From Saprospiraceae bacterium (GTDB lineage: Bacteria > Bacteroidota > Bacteroidia > Chitinophagales > Saprospiraceae), in assembly GCA_030729925.1 (NCBI GenBank), contig JANQWK010000035.1:1-47017 (forward strand): 47,017 nucleotides of DNA, written 5' to 3'. Each line of letters starts with the position of its first letter. The stretch's first letter is position 1. The translations under genes and the position numbers were made by a program. Positions 33,729-43,384 of this stretch are shown one piece after another. The notes under the pieces were generated by a model. That model was not told the origin of the DNA. It saw only the letters and a program-made list of their open reading frames with translations, and ran no database searches.

Positions 33729-34979
33729 TCAACTATCGGATTTGCCGATACTTATGGTCTGGTTGTTGATCAGTGGTTTTGACCAAAAGCCAACACTCAG
33801 GATGTAAGCCAGGGGCAAAAACAAAAAGTGCATCGCGGTTTTTAGTCCCACCATATCACCAATGCTGCCCACGATCAGCGGCACGATCGCTCCGCCGGCA
33901 ATACCTGTTACGAGGATTCCGGAAAGCGTGCCGTGATGCTGGGCAACGGAGTTAAGTGCGAGGGAGATGATAATGGACCACATGACCGAAGCAAAGAAGC
34001 CGGTAAGGGGGAAACCGATAAGTGCCAGCGATTTGCTGCCCACGATACTCATGGCCAGACAAAGGATCGCAGCGGCACTAAATCCGATCAAGACCTTCCT
34101 GCTGTCCATGAATTTGAGTAAAACCAACCCAAGTACCGTTCCTGCCGTCATCAATCCCCAAAAGGACGATACGGTGGAAGCTCCGGTGGTCTGTGGATCC
34201 ACGCCGTGGTACGTTTCGAGAAAACTCGAAATCCAGTTGGCTATGCCCTGCTCTGTACCCACGTAGGCAAAAATGGCGAAAAAGTAGCGGATGACCATTG
34301 GTTCTTTCAGCAACTGGAGGTGCGTTTCCCAGGCTCCGGCCTTTTCATCGGATTTCAATTCTACCCGGGGCAGCCGGGCAAGACCGATGACGAGTACCAT
34401 AAGCAGGGAGACGATCGCAAACAGCCAGTACAAGGAAATCCAAGACATGGACTCCGGTGCCAGCTTGATCAGCGCGTTGGCTAACGCAGGTGCTTCGCCC
34501 GTATTGTTGGCACTGGTGACGAGGTAAGAATAGACCAGGGGGCTCAGAAAGGATGCCAGTCCGAAAAATAACTGTCCCAGCACCGAATTGAATGCAAAAT
34601 TGGCTTCTCCACCAGCTACTCTGAGCAGCGGATTGATGGCTACCTGCAGCATGGCCATTCCGGAACCGATCATAAACAAAGACACCAGGTACGAGGCATA
34701 AGTAGCCTGCCAGGCAAACCCAAACGCTCCCAGAAAAGAAAGCAAAAAGCCGGCGGACATGACCACCTTTTCTCCGTAGCGTTCTACCAGATACCCGGAG
34801 GGTATGGACAAAAAGCCGTAGGCGATAAAAAAGGCAAAGGGCAGAAATGCGGCCATGGTCAGACTAAGTCCAAAGCTGGCAATGATATCCGGAACTAAGG
34901 GGCCAATGATGTTGGTCAGAAACGAAATGACGAAGAACGTCAGCAGGATCAATCCTACGATCAGGTAGTTACTTTTCAT
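33729..34979 (-). CDS. MFS sugar transporter (FucP-like)
   Basis: 416 residues with twelve predicted helices. It starts LIVGLILLTFFVISFLTNIIGPLVPDIIASFGLSLTMAAFLPFAFFIAYG, the pattern of the Bacteroidota FucP/sugar:H+ symporter group, with GYLVERYGEKVV as the loop 2-3 motif. The substrate is a mono- or small oligosaccharide released by outer enzymes, by context. The stop-to-start distance to the upstream PIG-L gene is 1 bp, so the two are coupled. The next gene downstream is a sugar kinase. Confidence 0.88.
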   Translation of the reverse strand: MKSNYLIVGLILLTFFVISFLTNIIGPLVPDIIASFGLSLTMAAFLPFAFFIAYGFLSIPSGYLVERYGEKVVMSAGFLLSFLGAFGFAWQATYASYLVSLFMIGSGMAMLQVAINPLLRVAGGEANFAFNSVLGQLFFGLASFLSPLVYSYLVTSANNTGEAPALANALIKLAPESMSWISLYWLFAIVSLLMVLVIGLARLPRVELKSDEKAGAWETHLQLLKEPMVIRYFFAIFAYVGTEQGIANWISSFLETYHGVDPQTTGASTVSSFWGLMTAGTVLGLVLLKFMDSRKVLIGFSAAAILCLAMSIVGSKSLALIGFPLTGFFASVMWSIIISLALNSVAQHHGTLSGILVTGIAGGAIVPLIVGSIGDMVGLKTAMHFLFLPLAYILSVGFWSKPLINNQTISIGKSDS

Positions 34980-34980
34980 C

Positions 34981-35865
34981 TTAAGGTTTTTTCAGCATGG
35001 GGAATAAAGCTCGGATGTCTTCCTCCTTGGGCTGTAAGCCGTATTCTGCAATTTCGAAGGCCTCGGTGTATTGCACAGTAGCCGCTTTGGCATCACCGTA
35101 CCACTTTTTCAGTTGTTCAAGTCGCTCCGAGCTTACATTTTTATTGCTTCTTTTGGTATTTTCTGCCAGCCACGCCCTTCTGGCCTCCTTGCCCTGAGGT
35201 ACCTGATCTACAGCTCCTCTGGTCCAGGGCAACCACTCGTACATTTGCGATTCGTGTGCATCCAGACCGTCAATTTTCTTTTCGATGGCGTCATCAATAG
35301 CCACCACGATATCGGGTTGGTGGGGGTAGGGTTTCTGGAAATGATCCTGCATATAGAGGAACAGCGGATTTTTTTCCAATGGAGGGGTATCGGGAGCAAC
35401 GTTGGGCACGATAACCATATAAGAAGCATCAATCACTACTTTTCCGGCGTTTCTGTGGTCGGGGTGGTAGTCATTGGGGCGCAGACCCAGTACGATATCG
35501 GCATCCCACTCTCTGATTTTTCGGATCACCTGTAGTCGCACGTCCAGGCTGGGCAGCAGTTCACCGTCGTGGTTGTCGAGTACATCATAAGTAATCCCCA
35601 ATCTTCTGCCGGCTTCCTGCGATTCTGCCCGGCGTCTTTTGCCCAGGGCACCACCGCCTTGCGACTGGTGTCCGGCGTCTCCGTTGGTCAGGGCTACAAA
35701 TTTGACATTGTGGCCCATCTGAGCAAACATAGCGGCAGTACCGCCGAATTTGCTATCGCAATCATCGGGGTGGGCACCGATGGCAATAATATTGAGTTTT
35801 CTGTCCTGCGCCTGGATATAGATAACGAATCCCAGCAGCAATGCTACGAGCAATGACTTTTTCAT
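34981..35865 (-). CDS. Exported PIG-L family deacetylase
   Basis: 294 residues. The signal peptide (about 1-20: MKKSLLVALLLGFVIYIQAQ) indicates export. AHPDD (31-35) holds the zinc ligands H32 and D35 and the catalytic Asp D34. HPDHRNAG near residue 138 provides the third ligand. Known PIG-L enzymes remove N-acetyl groups from GlcNAc-type sugars. This version in the glycan operon may deacetylate a sugar in the imported material, which would extend its role beyond plain rhamnogalacturonan. It lies between susD and the MFS transporter gene. Confidence 0.88.
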   Translation of the reverse strand: MKKSLLVALLLGFVIYIQAQDRKLNIIAIGAHPDDCDSKFGGTAAMFAQMGHNVKFVALTNGDAGHQSQGGGALGKRRRAESQEAGRRLGITYDVLDNHDGELLPSLDVRLQVIRKIREWDADIVLGLRPNDYHPDHRNAGKVVIDASYMVIVPNVAPDTPPLEKNPLFLYMQDHFQKPYPHQPDIVVAIDDAIEKKIDGLDAHESQMYEWLPWTRGAVDQVPQGKEARRAWLAENTKRSNKNVSSERLEQLKKWYGDAKAATVQYTEAFEIAEYGLQPKEEDIRALFPMLKKP

Positions 35866-35889
35866 GAATAGGTTGGTTTTTTGTTAAGT

Positions 35890-35921
35890 GCCTGTCGGCA
35901 AAAATATTTTTGCCGACAGGC
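35890..35921. other. Perfect 32-bp palindrome after susD
   Basis: Exact inverted repeat with arms GCCTGTCGGCAAAAAT and its reverse complement, centred at 35905/35906. It lies 21 bp after the susD stop (35943, minus strand) and before the PIG-L gene. The U tract falls within the stem centre, so it could act as an attenuator or a message-stabilising 3' hairpin that gives susCD higher expression than the genes below. Confidence 0.85.
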
Positions 35922-35942
35922 GGGAATGGTGAAAGAAGGTTA

Positions 35943-37337
35943 TTAATTGTTCTGTTTGAAATTCGGGTTGAGGTCCAGTTCCCGCTGAGGGATATAGAAC
36001 AGGAGTCTCGGGTTTTTGCCGTGTGCGCGCATGACGGTTTCTGCTACTCCGAAGCGCAGTAGGTCTGCCCAGCGGTGGTTTTCGAAGGCCAGCTCTACCT
36101 GTCTTTCTTTCAACAATTTCTGGGCGAAAGTACCGGGGGTACTGGCATCAATATTGCCCAGCCCTGCGCGGTTACGCACCTGGTTGATCAGGCTGTAGGC
36201 CTCGGCCGATTCGCCGATGGCTTCTGCTAACATCAGGAGCACATCTGCATAGCGGAGTACGACAAAATTGTTGGGCGCATCTCCTTCGTTGAAGGGGTTG
36301 GTTCTGCCGTATTTGATGGTCCAGCGGCTGTTGTCTGTGGAACTGCTGTGCGGGCGACCGGAGTTGTCAATGTAGAAGGTATCAATAGAAGCTGCAAAAC
36401 GCAGGTCACCTGGCTCGTAAGCCCTCATGAGATCCATGGTGGGGCGGTTTCGGTAGCCACTCACGCTTGTGGGTAAAGAGGCCGAGAAATCATTGGTAAA
36501 CCGATTGCCTTCGCTGCCCAGACCGCCTTGGTATTGCACTTCGAAGATAGACTCTGCATTGTTTTCGTTTTCCACTCCCCAGAGATTGGCATAGTCGCTT
36601 AACAGGGTGTATCCGTAAGAACTGACAATACGTCGTAGCACGGTAGCCGCTTCGCCTTTTTTGTTAACCGTCAACAAAACCTTGCCCAGCAGCGCAGCAG
36701 CGGCTCCTTTGGTAGCTCTTCCCACGTTGGCGCCGGTATATTTGACCGGAAGCAGGGATTCTGCCTGTGTCAGATCGGCGATCAACTGGTCAAACACCGC
36801 AGATGCAGGTACTTGGCGGTGTTCCAGACCCTCATCCACAGATTTGGTTTCGTCGAGTACCAGAGGAATATTGCCGAAAGACAGTGCCAGGTGGTAGTAA
36901 AACAAAGAGCGGAGGAACAATGCCTCGCCGGTGTACTGGTTTTTCAGGTTGGCATCCATATTGACCTCGCCGATCCGGCTGAGGACGATATTGGCGCGAG
37001 CCACTCCCAGGTAAGAGGTAGTATAAGCATTGGTAATCACTTCATTGGTAGGCTCATCCTCAAAGGCATCAATGGTGAAGCGCACGCTTGCCAGACCGGA
37101 TTCTGAAACGTTGTCCGTGTTGTCGGAACGCATTTCGAACATAGTCCAGTAGCTGTCGTTGTAGCAGCCATCCTGCTGTAGCACGCTGTAGATCGCATTG
37201 ACGCCGGTTCGGACATCACTTTCGGTTTGGTAGAAGTTCTCCACGTTGCGCTGGGAGATGGGCGCCAGATCGGTGAATTCCTCCGAGCAGGCGCTGGCGA
37301 AAATAGCCAGGATGAGTATGTATTTAAGTTGTTTCAT
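35943..37337 (-). CDS. SusD/RagB-family substrate-binding lipoprotein
   Basis: 464 residues. The lipobox ends at C17 (ILAIFASACSEEF). The family pattern is visible: ANIVLSRIGEVNMDANLKNQYTGEALFLRSLFYYHLALSFGNIPLVLDE, then GRATKGAAAALLGKVLL, YADVLLMLAEAIGESAEAYSLINQVRNRAG, and LLKERQVELAFENHRWADLLRFG. It ends YIPQRELDLNPNFKQNN. It is the lid of the SusC barrel encoded 21 bp upstream. Sequence identity with the SusD at 21787-23208 looks low away from motifs, so the two pairs likely take up different substrates. Confidence 0.95.
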   Translation of the reverse strand: MKQLKYILILAIFASACSEEFTDLAPISQRNVENFYQTESDVRTGVNAIYSVLQQDGCYNDSYWTMFEMRSDNTDNVSESGLASVRFTIDAFEDEPTNEVITNAYTTSYLGVARANIVLSRIGEVNMDANLKNQYTGEALFLRSLFYYHLALSFGNIPLVLDETKSVDEGLEHRQVPASAVFDQLIADLTQAESLLPVKYTGANVGRATKGAAAALLGKVLLTVNKKGEAATVLRRIVSSYGYTLLSDYANLWGVENENNAESIFEVQYQGGLGSEGNRFTNDFSASLPTSVSGYRNRPTMDLMRAYEPGDLRFAASIDTFYIDNSGRPHSSSTDNSRWTIKYGRTNPFNEGDAPNNFVVLRYADVLLMLAEAIGESAEAYSLINQVRNRAGLGNIDASTPGTFAQKLLKERQVELAFENHRWADLLRFGVAETVMRAHGKNPRLLFYIPQRELDLNPNFKQNN

Positions 37338-37358
37338 TTTTTCTGCAGTTTAATAGAA

Positions 37359-40300
37359 TTATAGGGTAATGTTGACACCAAAGCTGATGGTACGGTTGAG
37401 CGGATAAGCGCCGTAATCTTCGCCCTGTACATTGACGAGGGTGCTCTGGTTATTTACCTCCGGGTTAAAGCCGATATAATCGGTATTGATGAAGAGGTTG
37501 TTGCCGGTGAGGTAAAGCCTAAGACTTTCGATACGATTACCCAACGCAGCTTTTGGCACATTATAGCCAAGGGTTACATTTCTTACCCGAAGGTAGGAAG
37601 CATCTTCTACCTGTAATGAGGACTGGCGGATGTTGTTGCCGTGTGCAGTAGTCCGGTGATCGGCTCTTGGGAAGCGGCCACCTCCAGGTTCTGCTTCAGA
37701 TCTCCATCTTTCTGTCCAGGCGGCATAGCTCCCGAAGTTCCCTTCCCCGTTGCCCAAGTGGCGAGCGGTCAGGTTAAGTACTTCCGAACCTTCCACGCCT
37801 TGGATCAGGACACTGAGGTCAAGGCCTTTGTAGCTGAATCTGTTGGTAATACCGTAGGTAAAGTCCGGTAGATAATTACCAAGTACGGTTCTGTCGGCTG
37901 TTGTAATTCTGCCATCGCCGTTGATATCCTCATAGTACAAATCTCCAGGAGCAGGTGCGGGAGCCAGTGCATCTGGCAATCTGTTGTCCACTTCGGCTTG
38001 GTTTTGGTAGATGCCCTTCACCTTGTAGCCATAGAAGCTTCCGATCGGGTCACCGATGCGGGTAATGTGTCTGATACCGGCACCCCCTGCGCTCAGGATC
38101 GGATCGCCGCTGGGGCCCAGTTTGGTTACCTCGTTGTTGATAAACGAGATATTGAAATCGGTACGCCATTTGAATGCACCCACGGTATTGCGGCTCACCA
38201 GGGTGATTTCCATACCTTTATTCACTACCTCGCCGATGTTTTGTAGGGCGTTGGTGAATCCAAGAGAAGAAGGAACTTGTACGTTGAGGAGCAGGTCGGA
38301 GGTGGTATTTTCAAACCATTCCACTGCTGCGAAGATGCGGTCGTCGAACAAACCCAGTTCAACTCCTACGTTGATCTGGTTGGATTTTTCCCAGGAAAGG
38401 TTTTGGTTGCTGATGGTAGCGGGTGCGATACCATTGGCCAGGGCACCCCCCAGAACGTAGTTGTAGGGGTTTAGCAAACCGATAGCCGCGTAGTTGGGGA
38501 TGAGGAAGTTACCGGTCTGACCCCAGCTGGCTCGTACCTTGAACTCGCTCAACCATTTTACATCTTCCAGGAAGGCTTCTTCAGAAATGCGCCATCCTAC
38601 AGAAGCGGATGGGAAGATACCTGTTTTGTTGCCTGCTCCGAACCGGGATGACTTATCCGAACGGAAAGAAGCCGAAAGCAGGTACTTTTCATCAAAGCTA
38701 TAGTTGATACGGCCGAGGTAAGACACCAGCGACCACTCTTCCTGGAAGGCAGTTCCCTGGGTAATCTGTCCGCCGCTGACGGTTTTCACCTGGTCATCGG
38801 GAAACTTCTCCGCTACGATTGTGCTGGCATCTATTCTTTCCTTTTGTCCGGTATAACCCACTACTGCGGCAATGTTGTGTAGTCCGCCGAAGGTTTTGTT
38901 GTAGGAAAGGGTCTGTTCGGCAAGCCAGTTGATACTTTCTGAAGAACTCGCCTGTGCGGAGGGTTCGCCCACAGCCGCGGTACGGAACAACAAACTGCTT
39001 GCCCGGTAGAAATTCCTGCGGTAGTAGTTGATATCGGTTCCTGCGAACGTGCGGAACACGAGCCCGTCGAGGATCTCCCACTCGGCGAAGATATTGGAGA
39101 AAGTACGGAACTGGTTGAGCTGATCGTCAATGGCTTCGATGATAGCCAATGGATTACTGGCAGATGTCATACCTGCTGCCTGTCCGGTTTCGGTAAACAT
39201 AAACCCTGCATTGTCCCGTTGGTTGATCGTCCCGTCGGCATTGTAGGGGTTGATCGTGGGTGAGTGCACCAGGGCAGAATAGATGATCCCCGGAGGCTGT
39301 GCAAAGTAGGGCGCACCTGCCGGTAAAATGTCAGAAACCGTCATAGACGGATTGAGGGTAAAACCCACTTTGAATTTGTCTGAAAGGTTGGCTTCCAGGT
39401 TCATGCGAAGGCTGTAGCGATCGAATCCTGTGCCTTCCACAATACCATCCTGGCTAAAATAGCCTCCTGCCACGTAGTAGCCCATCTTTTCATTACCGCC
39501 GGTAACGGACAGGTTGTGGCTTTGAAGCGTGGCATTGTTGAACACAAGATCCTGCCAGTCTGTATCCGTGCCGGTGCGGTTCACAAAATCGTCCGGAATG
39601 CGGTAGTTTTCCCGCGCGGGCAACTTAGCCGCTACTGCCTTGGCATTTCTGTCGGCATTGCTATCATTGATGTTTGCACCCGGAATATCTTGCAGGTAGG
39701 CATTGTTTCGGGCATCCGTAACATACTCGTCCAGTTCGTCGGCGTTCATCAGGTCAACCCGGTTAAAGACGGACTGTGTCCCAATAAAGCCATCGTAATT
39801 GATCGAAGGCGCGCCCGTTCGTTTTCCTCTTTTGGTGGTAATCAGAATAACCCCGTTAGATCCCCTTGAACCATAAATGGCAGCCGCAGAGGCATCTTTG
39901 AGTACCTGAATAGACTCGATGTCATTGGGGTTGAGGGTACCCAGCGGGTTGGCTGGCGGAGGGCGGAAAGCCACCGAACGGCGGAAGTTATCTCCCTGCA
40001 GACCCACATCTACGTTTTTGGAAACCGGGAAACCATCAATCACATACAGCGGTTCGTTTCCGGCTGTGATAGAACCCAAACCCCTTACCCGGATCTGAGG
40101 ACCTGCACCCGGCTCACCGCTGGACTCTACCACCTGTACTCCTGCCATCTGTCCCTGGATGGCATTCTCGAAGCTCGGCACTGGCATCTCACGGATATCA
40201 TTGGCAGAGAGGGTAGCAACGGAACCCGTAATGTCGCGCTTCACCTGGCGACCATAACCTACCACCACCACTTCGTCCAGCAGCGCGGCATCTTCGTTCA

Positions 40301-40649
40301 TCGTTACATCAATCACGGTATTGCCCGCAATCGCGATTTCCTTTTTCCGGAAACCGATAAACGAAAAAATTAAGGCCGTTTCATCGTCCGGAACCGTCAG
40401 GGTATATTTTCCATCCAGATCGGTGATGGTACCCATAGTCGGATATTTTTTGGCCACAACGTCCACCCCGATCAAAGGCAAACCTGCCTCATCGGTGACC
40501 ACCCCACTGATCGTCTGATCAAACGATGCCGGGCTTGCACCGAATACTTGAATAGGAATGAGCTGTAAGAGCACAGCGGCCACCAGCAGCAGTAACAGGC
40601 TGCTGCCTCTGGCGTACTTTCGGGAAAAATCATTAGAAATGCACCACAT
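37359..40649 (-). CDS. SusC/RagA-family TonB-linked outer-membrane transporter
   Basis: 1096 residues. A long N-terminal leader (MWCISNDFSRKYARGSSLLLLLVAAVLLQLIPIQVFG) is unusual but seems the only start; the hydrophobic core at 17-36 serves as signal. The carboxypeptidase-regulatory-like domain spans about 45-130 (ISGVVTDEAGLPLIGVDVVAKKYPTMGTITDLDG), then VVVVGYGRQ, plug (about 140-265) and barrel to a terminal Leu. SusC signature: SIQVLKDASAAAIYGSRGSNGVILITTKRGK. No STN domain is present. It heads the six-gene operon with SusD, PIG-L, MFS, ROK and an exo-RG-lyase-like protein. No sigma factor, hybrid sensor or AraC regulator is next to it. Confidence 0.95.
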   Translation of the reverse strand: MWCISNDFSRKYARGSSLLLLLVAAVLLQLIPIQVFGASPASFDQTISGVVTDEAGLPLIGVDVVAKKYPTMGTITDLDGKYTLTVPDDETALIFSFIGFRKKEIAIAGNTVIDVTMNEDAALLDEVVVVGYGRQVKRDITGSVATLSANDIREMPVPSFENAIQGQMAGVQVVESSGEPGAGPQIRVRGLGSITAGNEPLYVIDGFPVSKNVDVGLQGDNFRRSVAFRPPPANPLGTLNPNDIESIQVLKDASAAAIYGSRGSNGVILITTKRGKRTGAPSINYDGFIGTQSVFNRVDLMNADELDEYVTDARNNAYLQDIPGANINDSNADRNAKAVAAKLPARENYRIPDDFVNRTGTDTDWQDLVFNNATLQSHNLSVTGGNEKMGYYVAGGYFSQDGIVEGTGFDRYSLRMNLEANLSDKFKVGFTLNPSMTVSDILPAGAPYFAQPPGIIYSALVHSPTINPYNADGTINQRDNAGFMFTETGQAAGMTSASNPLAIIEAIDDQLNQFRTFSNIFAEWEILDGLVFRTFAGTDINYYRRNFYRASSLLFRTAAVGEPSAQASSSESINWLAEQTLSYNKTFGGLHNIAAVVGYTGQKERIDASTIVAEKFPDDQVKTVSGGQITQGTAFQEEWSLVSYLGRINYSFDEKYLLSASFRSDKSSRFGAGNKTGIFPSASVGWRISEEAFLEDVKWLSEFKVRASWGQTGNFLIPNYAAIGLLNPYNYVLGGALANGIAPATISNQNLSWEKSNQINVGVELGLFDDRIFAAVEWFENTTSDLLLNVQVPSSLGFTNALQNIGEVVNKGMEITLVSRNTVGAFKWRTDFNISFINNEVTKLGPSGDPILSAGGAGIRHITRIGDPIGSFYGYKVKGIYQNQAEVDNRLPDALAPAPAPGDLYYEDINGDGRITTADRTVLGNYLPDFTYGITNRFSYKGLDLSVLIQGVEGSEVLNLTARHLGNGEGNFGSYAAWTERWRSEAEPGGGRFPRADHRTTAHGNNIRQSSLQVEDASYLRVRNVTLGYNVPKAALGNRIESLRLYLTGNNLFINTDYIGFNPEVNNQSTLVNVQGEDYGAYPLNRTISFGVNITL

Positions 40650-41080
40650 AGTTTTGACTGTTTAGAGGTAAATGGATGATTTTGTTTTGATATTTAATTT
40701 GGTTGTTAACTTACTTGGTCTTAGGCAATACATCCCTACCCTGTGCCTGTACAAAACAGACCCCAGCCCCTTGCGCTAAACGACGCATCCATCTTGTGAT
40801 AATTTGTTCGGAAATATGAGAATAAATTCTGATTTTTTTTTGAGAATCATGTTGCAAAAAATGCTTTTATTTTGAGAAAAAATTTGGGATTATGTGTTAA
40901 CCATCACACAATTAACGGAATAGATTGGTATAAGCGCAACTTTTTTCTGCCAAGAATGAACGGTAAGTTTGGACTTACTTGCTACGGGGACAAAAGAATG
41001 TCCAGACTTTCTATTTTTGACGTATTTTGGTGCAGACCAAAATTTGCCCTAAACCCTATTTTTACAAAATCTTTGTTGCT
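40650..41080. promoter_or_regulatory. 431-bp divergent regulatory region
   Basis: This spacer between susC (minus) and the DUF5916 gene (plus) has no supported gene. Dyads are AGAAT/ATTCT at 40819-40830; GTAAGT/ACTTAC at 40963-40978; GGACA/TGTCC at 40988-41003; and TTTTGGT/ACCAAAA at 41025-41042. TATTTTTG at 41012-41019 matches TAnnTTTG on the plus strand and would drive the DUF5916 gene, 62 bp before its ATG; no -33 TTG lies at the expected spacing. Confidence 0.5.
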
Positions 41081-43354
41081 ATGTCCAAATTGTTCGGCCA
41101 GCGCTTCGTTTGGCTCATTTCGATCCTTGTTGTTAGTCACACGCTCCTCCTTGCCCAGGACAATTCCCCTAACCCCTCTATTTTTGTGAAGCAAACTACT
41201 GACCCCATTCGGGTTGACGGGGTGCTTGACGAAAGTAGTTGGCAGTCGGGCAATGTGTTGGGGGATTTTTGGCAGTATTTTCCTTCTGATTCTACCAAAG
41301 CGACCGGAAAGACGGAGGTGGTGTTGTTGTACGATGAGGAGTTTTTATATGTAGGGGTGAAGTGTTATACCATAGGTAAAAAGTACATTACCCAGTCGCT
41401 GCGTCGGGACTATGGTTTTGGCGGGAACGACAACGTGACCCTGCTGTTCGATACCTATAATGACGCCACGAGTGCTTTTGCCTTTGGGATGAATGCTTTT
41501 GGCGTTCGGCGGGAGGCGTTGATATCCAATGGGGGGCGTCAGCGAACAGACTTTAGTGCGTCTTGGGATAATAAGTGGTTTGGGGAGGTCAAAACTTTTG
41601 ACGATTACTGGATTGCGGAGTTTGCCATTCCCTTCAATACCCTTCGGTTTGCTCCGGGCAGTACCCAGTGGCGGTTCAATTGTTACCGCAACGACACCCA
41701 GCTCAACGAGCAGTCGGTATGGATGCAGCATCCGCGCAATCTGGTCATCATGGATCTTTCGTTTATGGGTGATTTGATCTGGGAGGCTCCTCCCAAGCGC
41801 AGCGGTTCCAATTTTTCGGTTATTCCTTATGTGAGTGGAAGCAGCTTGAGAGATTTTGAGGACGAATCACAGTCCAAGCCGGATCTGGGTTCTGGTTTTG
41901 GGGGAGATGCCAAGATTGGGATTACTTCGGGTTTGAACCTCGATTTGACGTTTAACCCCGACTTTTCGCAGGTCGAGGTGGATCAGCAGCAGACGAATCT
42001 GGATCGGTTTGAGTTGTTTTTTCCGGAACGGCGACAATTTTTCCTGGAAAATGCAGACCTATTCAGCGGGTATGGCCTGGGCAACCGGGCAAGTCCCTTT
42101 TTTTCCCGAAGGATAGGCATTGCCATTGATACCGCAACGGGTCAGAATATCCAGAATCCGATTATTTATGGTGCCCGCTTGAGCGGGAAAATCAATGAAG
42201 ATTTCAGGATTGGTTTGATCAATATGCAGACCGCCCGGGAGTTGGACAACGGCCTACCGGCTTATAATTATACCGTGACTTCCTTGCAGCATCAGGTGTT
42301 CAGCCGGTCGAATATCTCGTTTATTTTTGTCAACAAACAGGCCATGAATTCGGGGGATTTTTCACCGGGAACGTTTTCGGAATACAACCGGGTGGCCGGA
42401 CTGGAGTATCGCCTGGCTACGCCGGAAAACAAGTGGAGCGGGAAGGCTTTTTACCACCGTTCTTTTAGCCCGGATCAACAAAATCATGCTTTTACACACG
42501 GTGTTCAGCTGGAGCACCTGCGTAGAAAGTATCGCTTCGAGTGGGCACATGTGGGCGTAGGTAACGGCTACAATGCCGAAGTGGGTTTTGTGCCGCGCAA
42601 AGACTATTGGCTTTGGAGTCCTGAGGTACAAGTTTTTTTCTACCCCAAAAAAGGTCCTGTCAATATCCATGATATCAATATTGATTCCCGATTTTTCTGG
42701 CAGATTGGCGAGGAAAACAATCCCCATATCGGCGATTACGAGATGTCAGAGTGGCAGGTAGAGGCCAACTGGACTTTTCAGTTTAAAGACAATTCCCGGG
42801 CTACTTTGCAGGCTACCCAAAGCTACCTGACCCTTCTCAATGATTTTGATCCTACACGGGTGCAGGAGGATGGTATTTTTTTGCCGGCAGGCTCCTCTTA
42901 TACCTACCTGAACGGAGGATTTAATTTCAGCTCGAATCCGCTGAAAAACTTTGTATATGAGGTGGAACCCATTTTTGGACAGTTCGGCAACGGAACGATT
43001 GCGGGTATCAAAGGCTCTTTTTCGTATCGCGTGATGCAGTATGGTTCCTTGGCGATGACGTATGACTACAACTACATCAAACTGCAGGCACCCTTCAAGC
43101 CGGCTTCTATCTGGCTGGTAGGGCCCAAGCTGGACGTCACCTTTACGCGCAATTTGTTCCTGACGGGTTTCTTTCAGTACAATACCCAGCTGGACAATGT
43201 GAACATCAATACCCGTTTGCAATGGCGTTTTGCGCCGGTATCGGACTTTTTTATTGTTTATACCAACAATTACCTGGTCGAGGGGCAGTTCAACCAGTTT
43301 GCCGTGCGCAACCGGGCTTTGGTAGCCAAATTGACCTACTGGCTCAATCTTTAA
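41081..43354 (+). CDS. DUF5916 outer-membrane protein with CBM9-like domain
   Basis: 757 residues from the ATG at 41081 (MSKLFGQRFVWLISILVVSHTLLLAQ); an in-frame ATG at 41027 adds 18 residues before the signal peptide and is rejected. The N-terminal CBM9-like domain (about 30-210: IRVDGVLDESSWQSGNVLGDF; VGVKCYTIGKKYI) is followed by DUF5916 (about 225-757), whose alternating aromatic strands suggest an outer-membrane barrel (FNPDFSQVEVDQQQTNLDRFELFFPERRQFFLENADLF is the family hallmark). The function is not known. It may form a surface or secretion-linked barrel in Bacteroidota. The M20 peptidase gene lies 30 bp downstream, so an operon is likely. Confidence 0.85.
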   Translation: MSKLFGQRFVWLISILVVSHTLLLAQDNSPNPSIFVKQTTDPIRVDGVLDESSWQSGNVLGDFWQYFPSDSTKATGKTEVVLLYDEEFLYVGVKCYTIGKKYITQSLRRDYGFGGNDNVTLLFDTYNDATSAFAFGMNAFGVRREALISNGGRQRTDFSASWDNKWFGEVKTFDDYWIAEFAIPFNTLRFAPGSTQWRFNCYRNDTQLNEQSVWMQHPRNLVIMDLSFMGDLIWEAPPKRSGSNFSVIPYVSGSSLRDFEDESQSKPDLGSGFGGDAKIGITSGLNLDLTFNPDFSQVEVDQQQTNLDRFELFFPERRQFFLENADLFSGYGLGNRASPFFSRRIGIAIDTATGQNIQNPIIYGARLSGKINEDFRIGLINMQTARELDNGLPAYNYTVTSLQHQVFSRSNISFIFVNKQAMNSGDFSPGTFSEYNRVAGLEYRLATPENKWSGKAFYHRSFSPDQQNHAFTHGVQLEHLRRKYRFEWAHVGVGNGYNAEVGFVPRKDYWLWSPEVQVFFYPKKGPVNIHDINIDSRFFWQIGEENNPHIGDYEMSEWQVEANWTFQFKDNSRATLQATQSYLTLLNDFDPTRVQEDGIFLPAGSSYTYLNGGFNFSSNPLKNFVYEVEPIFGQFGNGTIAGIKGSFSYRVMQYGSLAMTYDYNYIKLQAPFKPASIWLVGPKLDVTFTRNLFLTGFFQYNTQLDNVNINTRLQWRFAPVSDFFIVYTNNYLVEGQFNQFAVRNRALVAKLTYWLNL

Positions 43355-43384
43355 ATATTTTTTACACTCAAATCCATATCTGAT

